Source of the DNA: Bacteroidota bacterium
Lineage (GTDB): Bacteria > Bacteroidota > Bacteroidia > Bacteroidales > Paludibacteraceae
DNA length: 21,908 bases
Reading direction: 5' to 3'
Assembly (NCBI GenBank): GCA_017860335.1
Contig: JAFNAU010000004.1
Span: 1 to 21,908, forward strand
Position 1 is the stretch's first letter. Every line of letters begins with the position of its first letter. The position numbers and the translations under genes were made by a program. The notes under the pieces were generated by a model. That model searched no databases and was not told the DNA's origin. It worked only from the letters and a program-made list of their open reading frames with translations. Below, in pieces: positions 1-7,909 of this stretch.

Positions 1-18
1 CTCAATAACAGTGTCCAT
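1..18 (-). CDS. MlaF-like ABC transporter ATPase, first six codons only
   Basis: On the minus strand an ATG at 16-18 opens a frame reading M-D-T-V-I-E before the window ends. It starts 13 bp after the stop of the MlaE-type permease. In Mla-type operons the ATP-binding subunit (MlaF) normally neighbours the permease, so this is inferred to be its start. Six residues carry no domain evidence, so the call rests on context and on a clean start codon at operon-like spacing. Confidence 0.55.
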
Positions 19-31
19 TATAAGAATTGTT

Positions 32-829
32 TCAATAGCTTACGAAAAATTTTGTAACCAGTACCGCAAGCAGGTCAATAACAAATATGTTCAGCGAAGC
101 GGTAACAACAGCCACGTTGGCGGCCAGTCCCACAGCTTCGGTACTCTGCGATGCCTGATAACCTTTGTAGGACCCGATAAGTCCGATAAAAAAACCGAAA
201 AAGATGGTTTTGATTGTAGCCGGAATTATATCTGAAAAATGTATGGTATCAAAAGCAGAGTTTATGAAATTGGTAACTGTGAAAATTTCACTCATATTAA
301 GTGCTATGAATGACCCCAACAGTCCGAATGTATTACTTACAATGACCAGCAAAGGAACCAGCAGTGTGGTGGCGAGTACCCGGGTAGCAACCACAAAACC
401 AAGAGGCTTGGTTCCGGACACTTCCATGGCATCAATCTGTTCGGAAACTTTCATGGCGCCTATCTCCGCCGCGATACCAGAACTTATTTTTCCGGCGCAG
501 ATCAATCCGGTGATGACAGGTCCTATTTCCCGAACGATGGCAACAGCAATCAGACCGGGCAATTGCGATGTAGCACCGAAGTCCACCAGTATGGGGCGTA
601 TCTGCATGGTAAGTACCAACCCCATGATAAAGCCGGTAATACTGATAAGAGGAAGCGTTTTGTAGCCGATGTAATATCCCTGTTTAATCAGCTCGCGGTT
701 CTCAAACGGTGGTCTGAAGAACTGTTTCAGTACCTTTTGGGTAAAGATGGTCAGTTCTCCCAAATCGATAAACCAGGAACTGTAGTCAATTTCCGGTTTT
801 TCAATTCTGATTTTTTTCGGTTTCAGCAT
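32..829 (-). CDS. mlaE: MlaE-family lipid ABC transporter permease
   Basis: Inner-membrane permease of an Mla-type ABC importer, which moves phospholipids between the outer and inner membranes and keeps the outer membrane asymmetric. The 265-residue length is usual for the family. The N-terminal 40 residues look amphipathic, followed by about five hydrophobic segments. The MlaE signature is clear in the middle: REIGPVITGLICAGK, then AAEIGAMKVSEQIDAM. The ATG at 827-829 gives a normal N-terminus. The next minus-strand gene starts 13 bp downstream, as expected for an mlaE-mlaF operon. The gene is divergent from the polysaccharide locus and is probably unrelated housekeeping at its edge. The family call is firm. 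The exact substrate direction is from the family, not from the sequence. Confidence 0.93.
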   Translation of the reverse strand: MLKPKKIRIEKPEIDYSSWFIDLGELTIFTQKVLKQFFRPPFENRELIKQGYYIGYKTLPLISITGFIMGLVLTMQIRPILVDFGATSQLPGLIAVAIVREIGPVITGLICAGKISSGIAAEIGAMKVSEQIDAMEVSGTKPLGFVVATRVLATTLLVPLLVIVSNTFGLLGSFIALNMSEIFTVTNFINSAFDTIHFSDIIPATIKTIFFGFFIGLIGSYKGYQASQSTEAVGLAANVAVVTASLNIFVIDLLAVLVTKFFVSY

Positions 830-1102
830 TCGGTATTATTTATTCTCAGTGCTGATTATACAGCCGGAGGAATTAATCCTGCAATATACCTCACTTAAAT
901 ATGCTTCTTTGACTTAAACCTGATTTAATACTCTTTTATATTTTAAAACGTAACAGGACGGTAATAGTTTATTGAAACTGGGAAAAATCAGGACAGGGGA
1001 TTGTGAAATCGTGTAGGAATTAAATTGGAGAAGGGCAACTGGATGCTTTGCGGAATATTATGAAATGAAATTGAATAATGATTTGAAAAACAACTATATC
1101 TT

Positions 1103-1119
1103 ATCATTCATTGAATGAT
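1103..1119. repeat. Perfect 17-bp palindrome, possible operator
   Basis: ATCATTCA at 1103-1110 and TGAATGAT at 1112-1119 are exact reverse complements around a single T at 1111. The one-base centre makes an RNA hairpin poor, so a dimeric DNA-binding site is the more natural reading. It lies about 190 bp upstream of the candidate -7 box. No binding protein can be named from the sequence. Confidence 0.5.
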
Positions 1120-1226
1120 TATGATTTTGTTTTGCATTTATTATATAGCTGAGTGTGATAACAGGGTGTGTATATCGGAAAGCAATCGGTTAAACGTAAA
1201 GATTGAAAGTATCCGGTGTAAACTTC

Positions 1227-1250
1227 ATTGTGTTAATAATTGTGTTAATA
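1227..1250 (+). repeat. 12-bp tandem repeat, two exact copies
   Basis: The unit ATTGTGTTAATA occurs at 1227-1238 and again at 1239-1250 with no mismatch. It sits 59 bp upstream of the candidate -7 box at 1309-1316, a plausible place for an activator or repressor site. Two exact copies could also vary in number by slippage and alter promoter spacing; that is inference. Confidence 0.6.
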
Positions 1251-1308
1251 AATGACACTTTGAATATTAATAAGTTGTGGAATCTGTCCAAAAATTGTAG
1301 TTTTTTAT

Positions 1309-1316
1309 TAATTTTG
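1309..1316 (+). promoter_or_regulatory. Candidate Bacteroidetes -7 promoter box for the polysaccharide operon
   Basis: TAATTTTG at 1309-1316 matches the Bacteroidetes sigma-ABfr -7 consensus TAnnTTTG exactly. I do not see a good -33 TTTG at the usual 19-21 bp spacing, so the promoter may be weak or activator-dependent. If it is used, transcription would start about 110 nt upstream of the first glycosyltransferase ATG. Confidence 0.4.
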
Positions 1317-1431
1317 CAAACTTTGGGCTTTAACAGAATAGGTCTAAAAAGTATAATATGATAGAAAATGGTTTCGCACTAATCATGTAGATATTTACAT
1401 TTCAAAACACTAAAAAAGTTCAGAGTTAGCT

Positions 1432-2631
1432 ATGAAGGTATTTATGATTAATACTGTGTGTGGAATTGGGAGTACGGGCAGAATATGTACAGATATTGCT
1501 ACATATTTGCTAGAAAACAAACATGAATGCATCATAGCTTACGGACAAGGCAGCACCCAATATTCCTATTCATACAAAATAGGAAGAACATTTGAAAATC
1601 ATCTACATAATATAGGATCAAGAGTTCTGGGGTTACAGGGCTACTTTACTAAAAAAGGGACAAGAAAACTAATTGAAAAAATAAGAGAGGAAAACCCGGA
1701 TATAATTCATTTACATAATTTGCATGGTAATTATTTAAATCTGGAGCTGTTATTTGATTTTCTGAAAGATTTTAAAGGGAAAATTTTCTGGACGTTGCAC
1801 GACTGCTGGGCTTATACGGGAAAGTGTGCACATTATACCGATGTGAAGTGTTTTAAGTGGAAAGAAAAATGTAGCATTTGTCCTCAGGTGAATAAATATC
1901 CTCCCAGCATGTTACTTGATCAATCAGAGAAAATGTTTTTTGATAAAAAAAGGTGGTATTCAATGTTACCAAATCTGCACGTAATATGTGTCTCAGATTG
2001 GTTGAAGAATGAAGCCAAACAATCATTGCTTTTAGGGAAACAAAGGGTTGAACGTGTTTATAACTGGATTGATCATGAGACATTTAAATATATCCAAGGA
2101 AGTGTCAAAGAAGAACTGAACCTGCCCGAAGAAAAAAAAATTGTTTTATGCGTCAGTGCTGCCTGGAATAAAAGTGACGAGAAATTTAAAAAACTTCTGC
2201 AACTGTCCGATGTATTGACTGATGATTACTTACTTCTTGTTGTTGGTAAAATTAACTCCAAGGTTAAAAAAAAGAACATTTTGTATGTTCCTTATGTTTC
2301 GGGAAAGGAAAAAATGGCTGAGATATATTCTGTGGCTGATGTATATTTACATCTTTCCACTGAAGACACATTTGGTCTAGTGATAGGGGAAGCAATGGCG
2401 TGTGGAACACCTGTTGTTGTATTTAATTCTACTGCATGTTCAGAGGTCGTTGGCTCTGTGGAGTGCGGAAGTGTTATCGAGAATAACGATATTATGCAAA
2501 TAGTGAACAAGATATCAGAAATTGTTGCTGCAAGTAAACAAAGCTATTCAGAAAAGTGCAGAAATTATGTAATGGAAAAGTATGATATAAACAAGAACAT
2601 AAATTTATTATTAACACTTTATCTAAACTAA
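1432..2631 (+). CDS. GT4 glycosyltransferase with a four-cysteine insert
   Basis: A cytoplasmic GT-B-fold glycosyltransferase of 399 residues, inferred to add one sugar to the lipid-linked repeat unit. The N-terminal half opens with the short-loop motif NTVCGIGSTGRI (residues 7-18), followed by HLHNLHGNYLN near 93-103 and TLHDCWAYTGKC from 121. The C-terminal donor domain carries EDTFGLVIGEAMACGTPVV, where D312 and E320 occupy the EX7E positions, with Asp in place of the first Glu. Four cysteines lie close together at C132, C140, C147 and C150, which recalls the GT4 subfamily containing WcaC-like enzymes and suggests a bound metal. It is the first gene after the large regulatory region, and the next gene begins one base after its stop. 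The sugar and linkage cannot be read from the sequence. Confidence 0.9.
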   Translation: MKVFMINTVCGIGSTGRICTDIATYLLENKHECIIAYGQGSTQYSYSYKIGRTFENHLHNIGSRVLGLQGYFTKKGTRKLIEKIREENPDIIHLHNLHGNYLNLELLFDFLKDFKGKIFWTLHDCWAYTGKCAHYTDVKCFKWKEKCSICPQVNKYPPSMLLDQSEKMFFDKKRWYSMLPNLHVICVSDWLKNEAKQSLLLGKQRVERVYNWIDHETFKYIQGSVKEELNLPEEKKIVLCVSAAWNKSDEKFKKLLQLSDVLTDDYLLLVVGKINSKVKKKNILYVPYVSGKEKMAEIYSVADVYLHLSTEDTFGLVIGEAMACGTPVVVFNSTACSEVVGSVECGSVIENNDIMQIVNKISEIVAASKQSYSEKCRNYVMEKYDINKNINLLLTLYLN

Positions 2632-2632
2632 T

Positions 2633-3745
2633 ATGTTAGTTAATTCAGTTGTGTTATTGCTTATTATAATCATTGGTGGATTATTTCTGATAAATCATAA
2701 AATTGATTGTAATTCTAACAAAATCAGGATAATATATGTAATTATTGTTTCAATTGTGTTAATTCTGCAATCCGGATTAAGAAACTGGGCCGTGGGTCCC
2801 GATACTTATGCTTATTATTTGTGGTTCGATGATATAAAATATGAGGAATGGAATTTTTTATTTGCAAAATTCTTGTTGTTTTATCAACATGGTATCGGTA
2901 AGGATCCGGGTTACGAAATTTCAGTGAAGCTTTTTCAGATTTTTTCGGGTAACTACCAGGTGTATTTATTTTTTGTAGCTATTCTTTGGTTTTCCAGTCT
3001 GGGCTTTTTCCTGATGAAATTTACTACAAATTTCAAACAGCTGATACCTGCTTATGTTTTTTATTTGGTAATGTTTTTTTCATTTTACTCCATAACAGGA
3101 ATAAGGCAAACCATAGCCATGTCACTGTGTGTTTTTTCATTTTACTGGATTGATAAAAGAAAATTTATTCCCGTCTTGTTACTTATATTACTTGCCAGTA
3201 CTCTACATAAATCTTCTTTAATTTTTATTCTCGCATATTTTATTTATCCATTTAAATATACAAAATCAATTTATATCGTTTCCTTTTTAGTGTTTCCAAT
3301 AATATTTGCATTGAAAAATATTATTTTTAGCATATTGATATCTTCGTCCGGTTACGAACTTTATGATGAATTTGAAGGAGCCGGAACCTATGTTTTTTCG
3401 TCTTTATTAATGTTATTAGGTTTCTTTATTCTGTTGCAAAACAAGGATTTGTTGAGAATAAACGAAAAAACTCAGGGAATTCTTAATATTTTCGCCTTGT
3501 CAATAATACTTACTCCTCTGACCTTTGTCAATCCGAATGCAATGAGAATAGTCATGTATTTCTCATTCTTTATAATAATCATAATTCCATATCTGATAGA
3601 ATCGTATAATTACAAAGGGATACAAGTGAGGAAAATAGTATCTTTATTTATTTACATCCTGTTAATTATATTATTTATCAGAACTAACAGTTCTTTTGAA
3701 TATAAATTTTTCTGGCAGGATATGCCGTTAGGAGAAAATTACTGA
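2633..3745 (+). CDS. EpsG-family polysaccharide polymerase (Wzy-like)
   Basis: An inner-membrane protein of 370 residues with about ten or more hydrophobic segments. EpsG-family features are visible: a first helix, then SGLRNWAVGPDTYAYY (the R..vG.DT..Y pattern), then SITGIRQTIAMSLCVFSFYW and STLHKSSLIF. Proteins of this family sit where Wzy is expected in Gram-negative loci and are inferred to polymerise lipid-linked repeat units on the periplasmic face. The start lies one base after the preceding stop, so the two are probably translationally coupled. It is very AT-rich, like its neighbours up to about 9050. Polymerase sequences diverge quickly, so the linkage formed is unknown. A bare O-antigen ligase is the main alternative, but the EpsG motifs argue against it. 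Confidence 0.82.
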   Translation: MLVNSVVLLLIIIIGGLFLINHKIDCNSNKIRIIYVIIVSIVLILQSGLRNWAVGPDTYAYYLWFDDIKYEEWNFLFAKFLLFYQHGIGKDPGYEISVKLFQIFSGNYQVYLFFVAILWFSSLGFFLMKFTTNFKQLIPAYVFYLVMFFSFYSITGIRQTIAMSLCVFSFYWIDKRKFIPVLLLILLASTLHKSSLIFILAYFIYPFKYTKSIYIVSFLVFPIIFALKNIIFSILISSSGYELYDEFEGAGTYVFSSLLMLLGFFILLQNKDLLRINEKTQGILNIFALSIILTPLTFVNPNAMRIVMYFSFFIIIIIPYLIESYNYKGIQVRKIVSLFIYILLIILFIRTNSSFEYKFFWQDMPLGENY

Positions 3746-3757
3746 TCAATCTGAATT

Positions 3758-4921
3758 ATGGATAATGAGATAAAGTACATTGGTTTTTACGACTTGCCTG
3801 ATGCAAAAGAAAGCAGGGTGTCAACTCTGGCAGCCATTAATAAAATGGATTATATTGCTGATGCTATCAATCAGGCCGGTTTTGATGTACATATTGTATC
3901 TCCTTCCTGGTCATCGGGTAGTCGTCTGAAAGCAACAGTACAAAAGGGCGGAACTATTCAAATTTATTCGAAAAAAAAGATAACCTTTTGTCCCACATTT
4001 ACAACCAGTAAGAAGATAACAGATTATTTTAAAATTGTTTTCACGCTTATCTGGTTGTTTTTTTGGTTACTGAAGAATGTGAAGAAAAATGAGAAGATTA
4101 TCGTATATCATGTTCAGTGGTTATCGCTGCCAATCAGACTGGCAAAAAGATTGAGAGGTTTTCATCTTATTCTTGAGGTGGAAGAATTTTACTGTAAAAT
4201 CTGGGAAAATAAAAGTATTTTGCATAAATGGGAACAGAAATTAATCGACAGTGCAGATAGCTATATCACAGTTTCGGATGTTCTTGCTGATATTTTAGGA
4301 CCTGAGGTTAAAGCTATAGTTTATGGCAATTACTTATTACCAGCCCATATTGCGGACAAACCTTATTTTGAAAATGATAAAATAAATGTAGTCTATGCAG
4401 GTTCGATTGATGAAACAAAAGGGGGAGCATATAAGGCTGTGGAATGTGCAGCAGCATTGCCTGATAAGTATTTAATGCATATTTCGGGACCCGGAGATGA
4501 GAAATCACAAAAGATATTAGTGGATAAAATTGAAAAGTTAAATAAAGAACTGGGCAGAATTGCCTGTATTTATCATGGTGTCATAAATGATGATGTATTT
4601 CCCGACTTTCTACAATCATGTCAGATTGCCCTTAATCCCCAATACTCGGGTGAAAAATTCAGGTATTTATTTCCTTCAAAAATTATTAAATATATGGCCT
4701 GCAATCTGAGAATTGTAAGTACAAGGATAGAGAGTATCGAAAAATCTGTATTAAGTGAACTGATTACATATTCTGATGATGATCAGCCTGCCAGTATTGT
4801 AAAGTCCATTTTGTCAGTTGATTTAACAATGCCTTATGAAAGTTCATCAGGAATTCAAAAATTAAATGAAGAATTTGTTTTACATTTAAAAGACATTTTC
4901 AAAGAGGAAAGAAATAATTGA
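3758..4921 (+). CDS. GT4-like glycosyltransferase lacking the usual second catalytic Glu
   Basis: A 387-residue protein of GT-B type. The N-terminal domain contains a hydrophobic stretch around 93-106 (IVFTLIWLFFWLL) that may attach it to the membrane, then VYHVQWLSLP and LILEVEEFYCK. The C-terminal domain starts near VVYAGSIDETKGG (211-223), continues with HISGPGDE, and ends with FPSKIIKYMACNLRIVSTR (305-323). GT4 enzymes normally have Glu before YMA in this last motif; here it is K311, and no clear first Glu sits eight residues earlier. It lies 12 bp after the polymerase and 26 bp before the flippase, within the operon. It may use another acidic residue or may be a non-catalytic partner. 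The sugar is unknown. Confidence 0.82.
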   Translation: MDNEIKYIGFYDLPDAKESRVSTLAAINKMDYIADAINQAGFDVHIVSPSWSSGSRLKATVQKGGTIQIYSKKKITFCPTFTTSKKITDYFKIVFTLIWLFFWLLKNVKKNEKIIVYHVQWLSLPIRLAKRLRGFHLILEVEEFYCKIWENKSILHKWEQKLIDSADSYITVSDVLADILGPEVKAIVYGNYLLPAHIADKPYFENDKINVVYAGSIDETKGGAYKAVECAAALPDKYLMHISGPGDEKSQKILVDKIEKLNKELGRIACIYHGVINDDVFPDFLQSCQIALNPQYSGEKFRYLFPSKIIKYMACNLRIVSTRIESIEKSVLSELITYSDDDQPASIVKSILSVDLTMPYESSSGIQKLNEEFVLHLKDIFKEERNN

Positions 4922-4947
4922 AAGTCTGGGTTTAATGAATAATATTA

Positions 4948-6462
4948 ATGATTAATCAGCAAATAAAAAGGGGAGCAATAATTTCTTATGTAGCTATTTT
5001 TGTAAATATAGCTGCCGGACTGCTTTATACTCCCTGGATGATAAAACAGATAGGTCAGAATGATTACGGACTTTATGTGCTGATGACTTCTGTATTAACA
5101 TATTTTGTTGTTGACTATGGCTTGAGCCAGGCTGTTACCCGATTTCTGGCAAAATACAGAAGCGAAGGGGATGAGGTTTATATAAGTAATTTTTTAGGTG
5201 TTACTGCTAAATTATATTTAGCTTTGGATGTCTTAGTGATAGTTGCTTTGATAATATTTTATTTTTTTATCGATAAGGTATTTCTTGAACTGACACCTGA
5301 AGAAATTATAAAATTTAAACAGATTTACGGCATATCGGCTTTTTTCAGTATAATGTCTTTTCCGCTGTTATATATCAGCGGAGTTTATTACGCGTTTGAA
5401 TTGTTTTCGCAAATTAAGCTGTTTGATCTGGCTACAAAATTAGTATCTGTCTTTTTTACCATTATTGCGTTGTTGTTGGGATATGGACTGAGCGTTTTGG
5501 TTCTTGTATATGCTGCTACACCGTTTGTAATAAACATTTGTAAAATTGTTTATTTAAGAGACAAAGGGTATTTGAATATTAACTGGAGGTTTTGGGACAG
5601 CACAGTCCTTAAAGGGATACTCAATACTTCTATCTGGTTATTGATTATACTGATTGGAGAGTTGTTCTTAAAGAATATTTCTCCTGTTATTTTAGGAACT
5701 TTTTCCGGGACAAATGAAATAGCAGTTTTCTCTATTGCAAACACACTCGATAGCTATCTGCTTGTTTTTGCAGTTGCATTAAATGGACTTTTTTTGCCCA
5801 AAATTACTGATTTGCTGAACCAAAATAACTCAGTGGAGTTAATAAGAGATTTGATGATAAAAGTCGGAAGATTTCAGGTATTGGTTATTGGCTTTTTAAC
5901 TTTGATGTTTGTGTTAGTTGGAATGGATTTCATACAACTGTGGGTGGGTGTCCAATTTACCAAATCTTATTACGTACTGTTGCTGTTAATAATACCTACT
6001 TTATTATTCAGTATTCTTCAGTTAGGAACAACTTATATACTTGTATTGAATAAACTGAAATATCAGGCATATATTTATGTTTTTGCAGCAATTTCTAATA
6101 TTTTACTGGCAATATTACTCACGCCAAAGTACGGAGCAATTGGTTCTGGTATTTCAATATTGGTCAGTAAAATGGTTTTTTATATTTTGGGTTTCACTCT
6201 GGTTTTTCATAAAAAACTTGGGATTAATATGCTTACATTCTACAAAATGACATTCAGGAAATTAGTTTTTCCGCTTGTGTTGATTGTCTTGCTCTTTGTA
6301 GTTTTTGATCATTTTACATGCCCAGGTATCAATATATACACATTTGCGATTAATAGCGTGGTGCTTACTGTTGTATTTATTGTGTTGATGTTCCTGTTTT
6401 ATTTAAACCCGAATGAAAAAGAAATGTTATGGGGTATAATCAGGAAAATTAAAAAAAGATAA
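4948..6462 (+). CDS. wzx: Wzx-type repeat-unit flippase
   Basis: A 504-residue polytopic membrane protein of the MOP/PST superfamily, inferred to flip undecaprenyl-diphosphate-linked repeat units from cytoplasm to periplasm. The N-terminus has the family pattern: a short basic start, KRGAIISYVAIFVNIAAG, then LYTPWMIKQIGQNDYGLY and DYGLSQAVTRFLAKYR (residues 56-71). About 12-14 hydrophobic segments follow, ending in a lysine-rich tail. The ATG at 4948 was chosen because an ATG at 4935 runs into a stop after six codons. Pairing with the EpsG protein supports a Wzx/Wzy export system. The following 151 bp (6463-6613) hold no gene and form the largest gap in the AT-rich block. Confidence 0.93.
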   Translation: MINQQIKRGAIISYVAIFVNIAAGLLYTPWMIKQIGQNDYGLYVLMTSVLTYFVVDYGLSQAVTRFLAKYRSEGDEVYISNFLGVTAKLYLALDVLVIVALIIFYFFIDKVFLELTPEEIIKFKQIYGISAFFSIMSFPLLYISGVYYAFELFSQIKLFDLATKLVSVFFTIIALLLGYGLSVLVLVYAATPFVINICKIVYLRDKGYLNINWRFWDSTVLKGILNTSIWLLIILIGELFLKNISPVILGTFSGTNEIAVFSIANTLDSYLLVFAVALNGLFLPKITDLLNQNNSVELIRDLMIKVGRFQVLVIGFLTLMFVLVGMDFIQLWVGVQFTKSYYVLLLLIIPTLLFSILQLGTTYILVLNKLKYQAYIYVFAAISNILLAILLTPKYGAIGSGISILVSKMVFYILGFTLVFHKKLGINMLTFYKMTFRKLVFPLVLIVLLFVVFDHFTCPGINIYTFAINSVVLTVVFIVLMFLFYLNPNEKEMLWGIIRKIKKR

Positions 6463-6613
6463 TGTAAAAGGATTCTCATTTATAAACATTTAATAAGTAA
6501 AAATGGTACATTATCTCAATGTATCAGGGGCTTGAATTATAAAAAATCAGGAAGAAGGTTAAATGGAAAGTGACTAAATCCATTATTCAACCTGAAGAGA
6601 CAAATTTGATTTT
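6463..6613 (+). other. Gene-free gap inside the glycosyltransferase block
   Basis: This 151-bp stretch separates the flippase from the next glycosyltransferase, while other junctions in this block are 1-40 bp. I see only very short frames (for example a ten-codon frame from the ATG at 6503, M-V-H-Y-L-N-V-S-G-A, then stop). No terminator hairpin or good -7 box is visible. It may be the scar of a lost gene; that is inference. Confidence 0.35.
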
Positions 6614-7900
6614 ATGGCTGATAACAATAATAATTATCCGAATTTATTAATTATAAGTATTAATGCCTGGTCCGACAGAAATTCGACTGGTAATACCTTA
6701 TCCAATCATTTTGGGGAATGGCCATCGGAAAATATAGCAAATGTCTTTTTAAGAAATGAGGAGATTGAAAATTCGGTTTGTCATAGGTATTTCAGAATAT
6801 ATGAGAAAGATATTTTTTCTTCATTTTTTAGAGGTAAATCCGGTAAAGAAATATATTATAATCCCGGCTTAAATGATAAACTGAGTAATGAAACAAAAAG
6901 TGAATACATATATGACAGAATAAAAAAGATCCGACCATATACAGTATTACTTTTAAGAGAATTATTTTGGTGGATTGGTTTTAGAAAGTTCAGTGGGCTG
7001 GATGAGTTCCTTCTGGATTTTAATCCACAAGTTATTCATATACATTGTCCGCATTTAATTTATCCGCATAGGGTACTTTATCATTGTCAGAAAGTAACCA
7101 GAGCTAAGATCGTGCTTTATTGTGTAGATGAAAATTATACCTATAAAAGTAAAAATCCTTTTAGTGCTCTTTATCAGTTAATTTTAAGAAAACACATATT
7201 AAAAACAATAAAACTCGCAGATAAAAATTATGGAATAACACCGGAACTATGTGAATACTACTCAGCAATTTCCAAAAGGGATTTCGAACTTTTGTATAAA
7301 GGTGCTGATGTGACCAAGCCATTTGAACGCTTTACAAATTTACCTCTGCAAATAATTTATGCCGGTAATCTGCAATATGACAGGTGGAAAACACTGGCGC
7401 TGTTAGTTAATGCGATCAAACAGATAAACGATCAAACAGAAATGTTTTATCTTTCCATCTATACAACAACACCACTGACAAAGGAAATGAGAAAGTCCCT
7501 AAATTGTGAGTTCTCGGCTATAAGAGGTTCACTAACATTCAGGGAAATTGAACAGAAATTGAAAGACTCGGACATTGTTATTCATGCAGAAGCTTTTGAT
7601 GAAAATTATAGTAAGATTACAAAATATTCTTTCTCAACAAAAATTGTTGATTGTATTCAAAGCGGAAGCTGTATATTTGGCATTGGTCCGGACGATTTAG
7701 CGTCAATATCATTTTTAAAGAAATCGGAAGGCGCCTTATTTGCAACCGCTCCGGAACAAATTTTTAAGATACTAAATCAGATAGTAGCTGATAAAAACAT
7801 TATAGATGAAAAAAGAATAAAGATGTTTTACTTTGCAAAAGATATCTTTAATAAAAGGAATATAAGGCAAAAACTTTACAATTCTATCAAATTATTATAG
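6614..7900 (+). CDS. GT4-like glycosyltransferase
   Basis: A 428-residue GT-B-type protein. The N-terminal acceptor domain has LLIISINAWSDRNSTGNTL (11-29), with the glycine-containing loop typical after the first strand, and later VIHIHCPHLIYPHRVLYHC and KIVLYCVDENYTYKSKN. The donor domain begins near LQIIYAGNLQYDRWKT. The nucleotide-sugar site is probably SFSTKIVDCIQSGSCIFGIGP at about 335-357, where Asp replaces the family Glu (KIVDCIQSG for K.xEYxxxG). It begins after the gene-free gap and ends 9 bp before the next glycosyltransferase. It is AT-rich like its neighbours. The call to the broad superfamily is reasonable; donor, acceptor and linkage are unknown. Confidence 0.8.
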   Translation: MADNNNNYPNLLIISINAWSDRNSTGNTLSNHFGEWPSENIANVFLRNEEIENSVCHRYFRIYEKDIFSSFFRGKSGKEIYYNPGLNDKLSNETKSEYIYDRIKKIRPYTVLLLRELFWWIGFRKFSGLDEFLLDFNPQVIHIHCPHLIYPHRVLYHCQKVTRAKIVLYCVDENYTYKSKNPFSALYQLILRKHILKTIKLADKNYGITPELCEYYSAISKRDFELLYKGADVTKPFERFTNLPLQIIYAGNLQYDRWKTLALLVNAIKQINDQTEMFYLSIYTTTPLTKEMRKSLNCEFSAIRGSLTFREIEQKLKDSDIVIHAEAFDENYSKITKYSFSTKIVDCIQSGSCIFGIGPDDLASISFLKKSEGALFATAPEQIFKILNQIVADKNIIDEKRIKMFYFAKDIFNKRNIRQKLYNSIKLL

Positions 7901-7909
7901 ATAAAAATA

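Larger units (their letters stand above)
830..1431. promoter_or_regulatory. Divergent intergenic region upstream of the polysaccharide locus
   Basis: This 602-bp stretch lies between the divergent mlaE-like gene and the first glycosyltransferase and holds no convincing ORF. It contains a perfect 17-bp palindrome (1103-1119), a perfect 12-bp tandem repeat (1227-1250) and a -7-like box (1309-1316), leaving a leader of about 110 nt before the ATG at 1432. There is no RNA gene, no UpxY-type antiterminator gene, and no long inverted repeats of the kind that flank invertible capsule promoters in Bacteroides. Regulation from here is inferred from position and structure only. Confidence 0.6.

Noticed and set aside
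204..665. A 153-codon plus-strand frame inside the permease gene
   Set aside because: It is antisense to the MlaE signature region and has low-complexity composition typical of a shadow frame.
940..1200. Invertible promoter with AACGTAA-like repeats
   Set aside because: The two similar AAACGTAA words are in the same orientation and short. No long inverted pair flanks a promoter, and no invertase gene is present.
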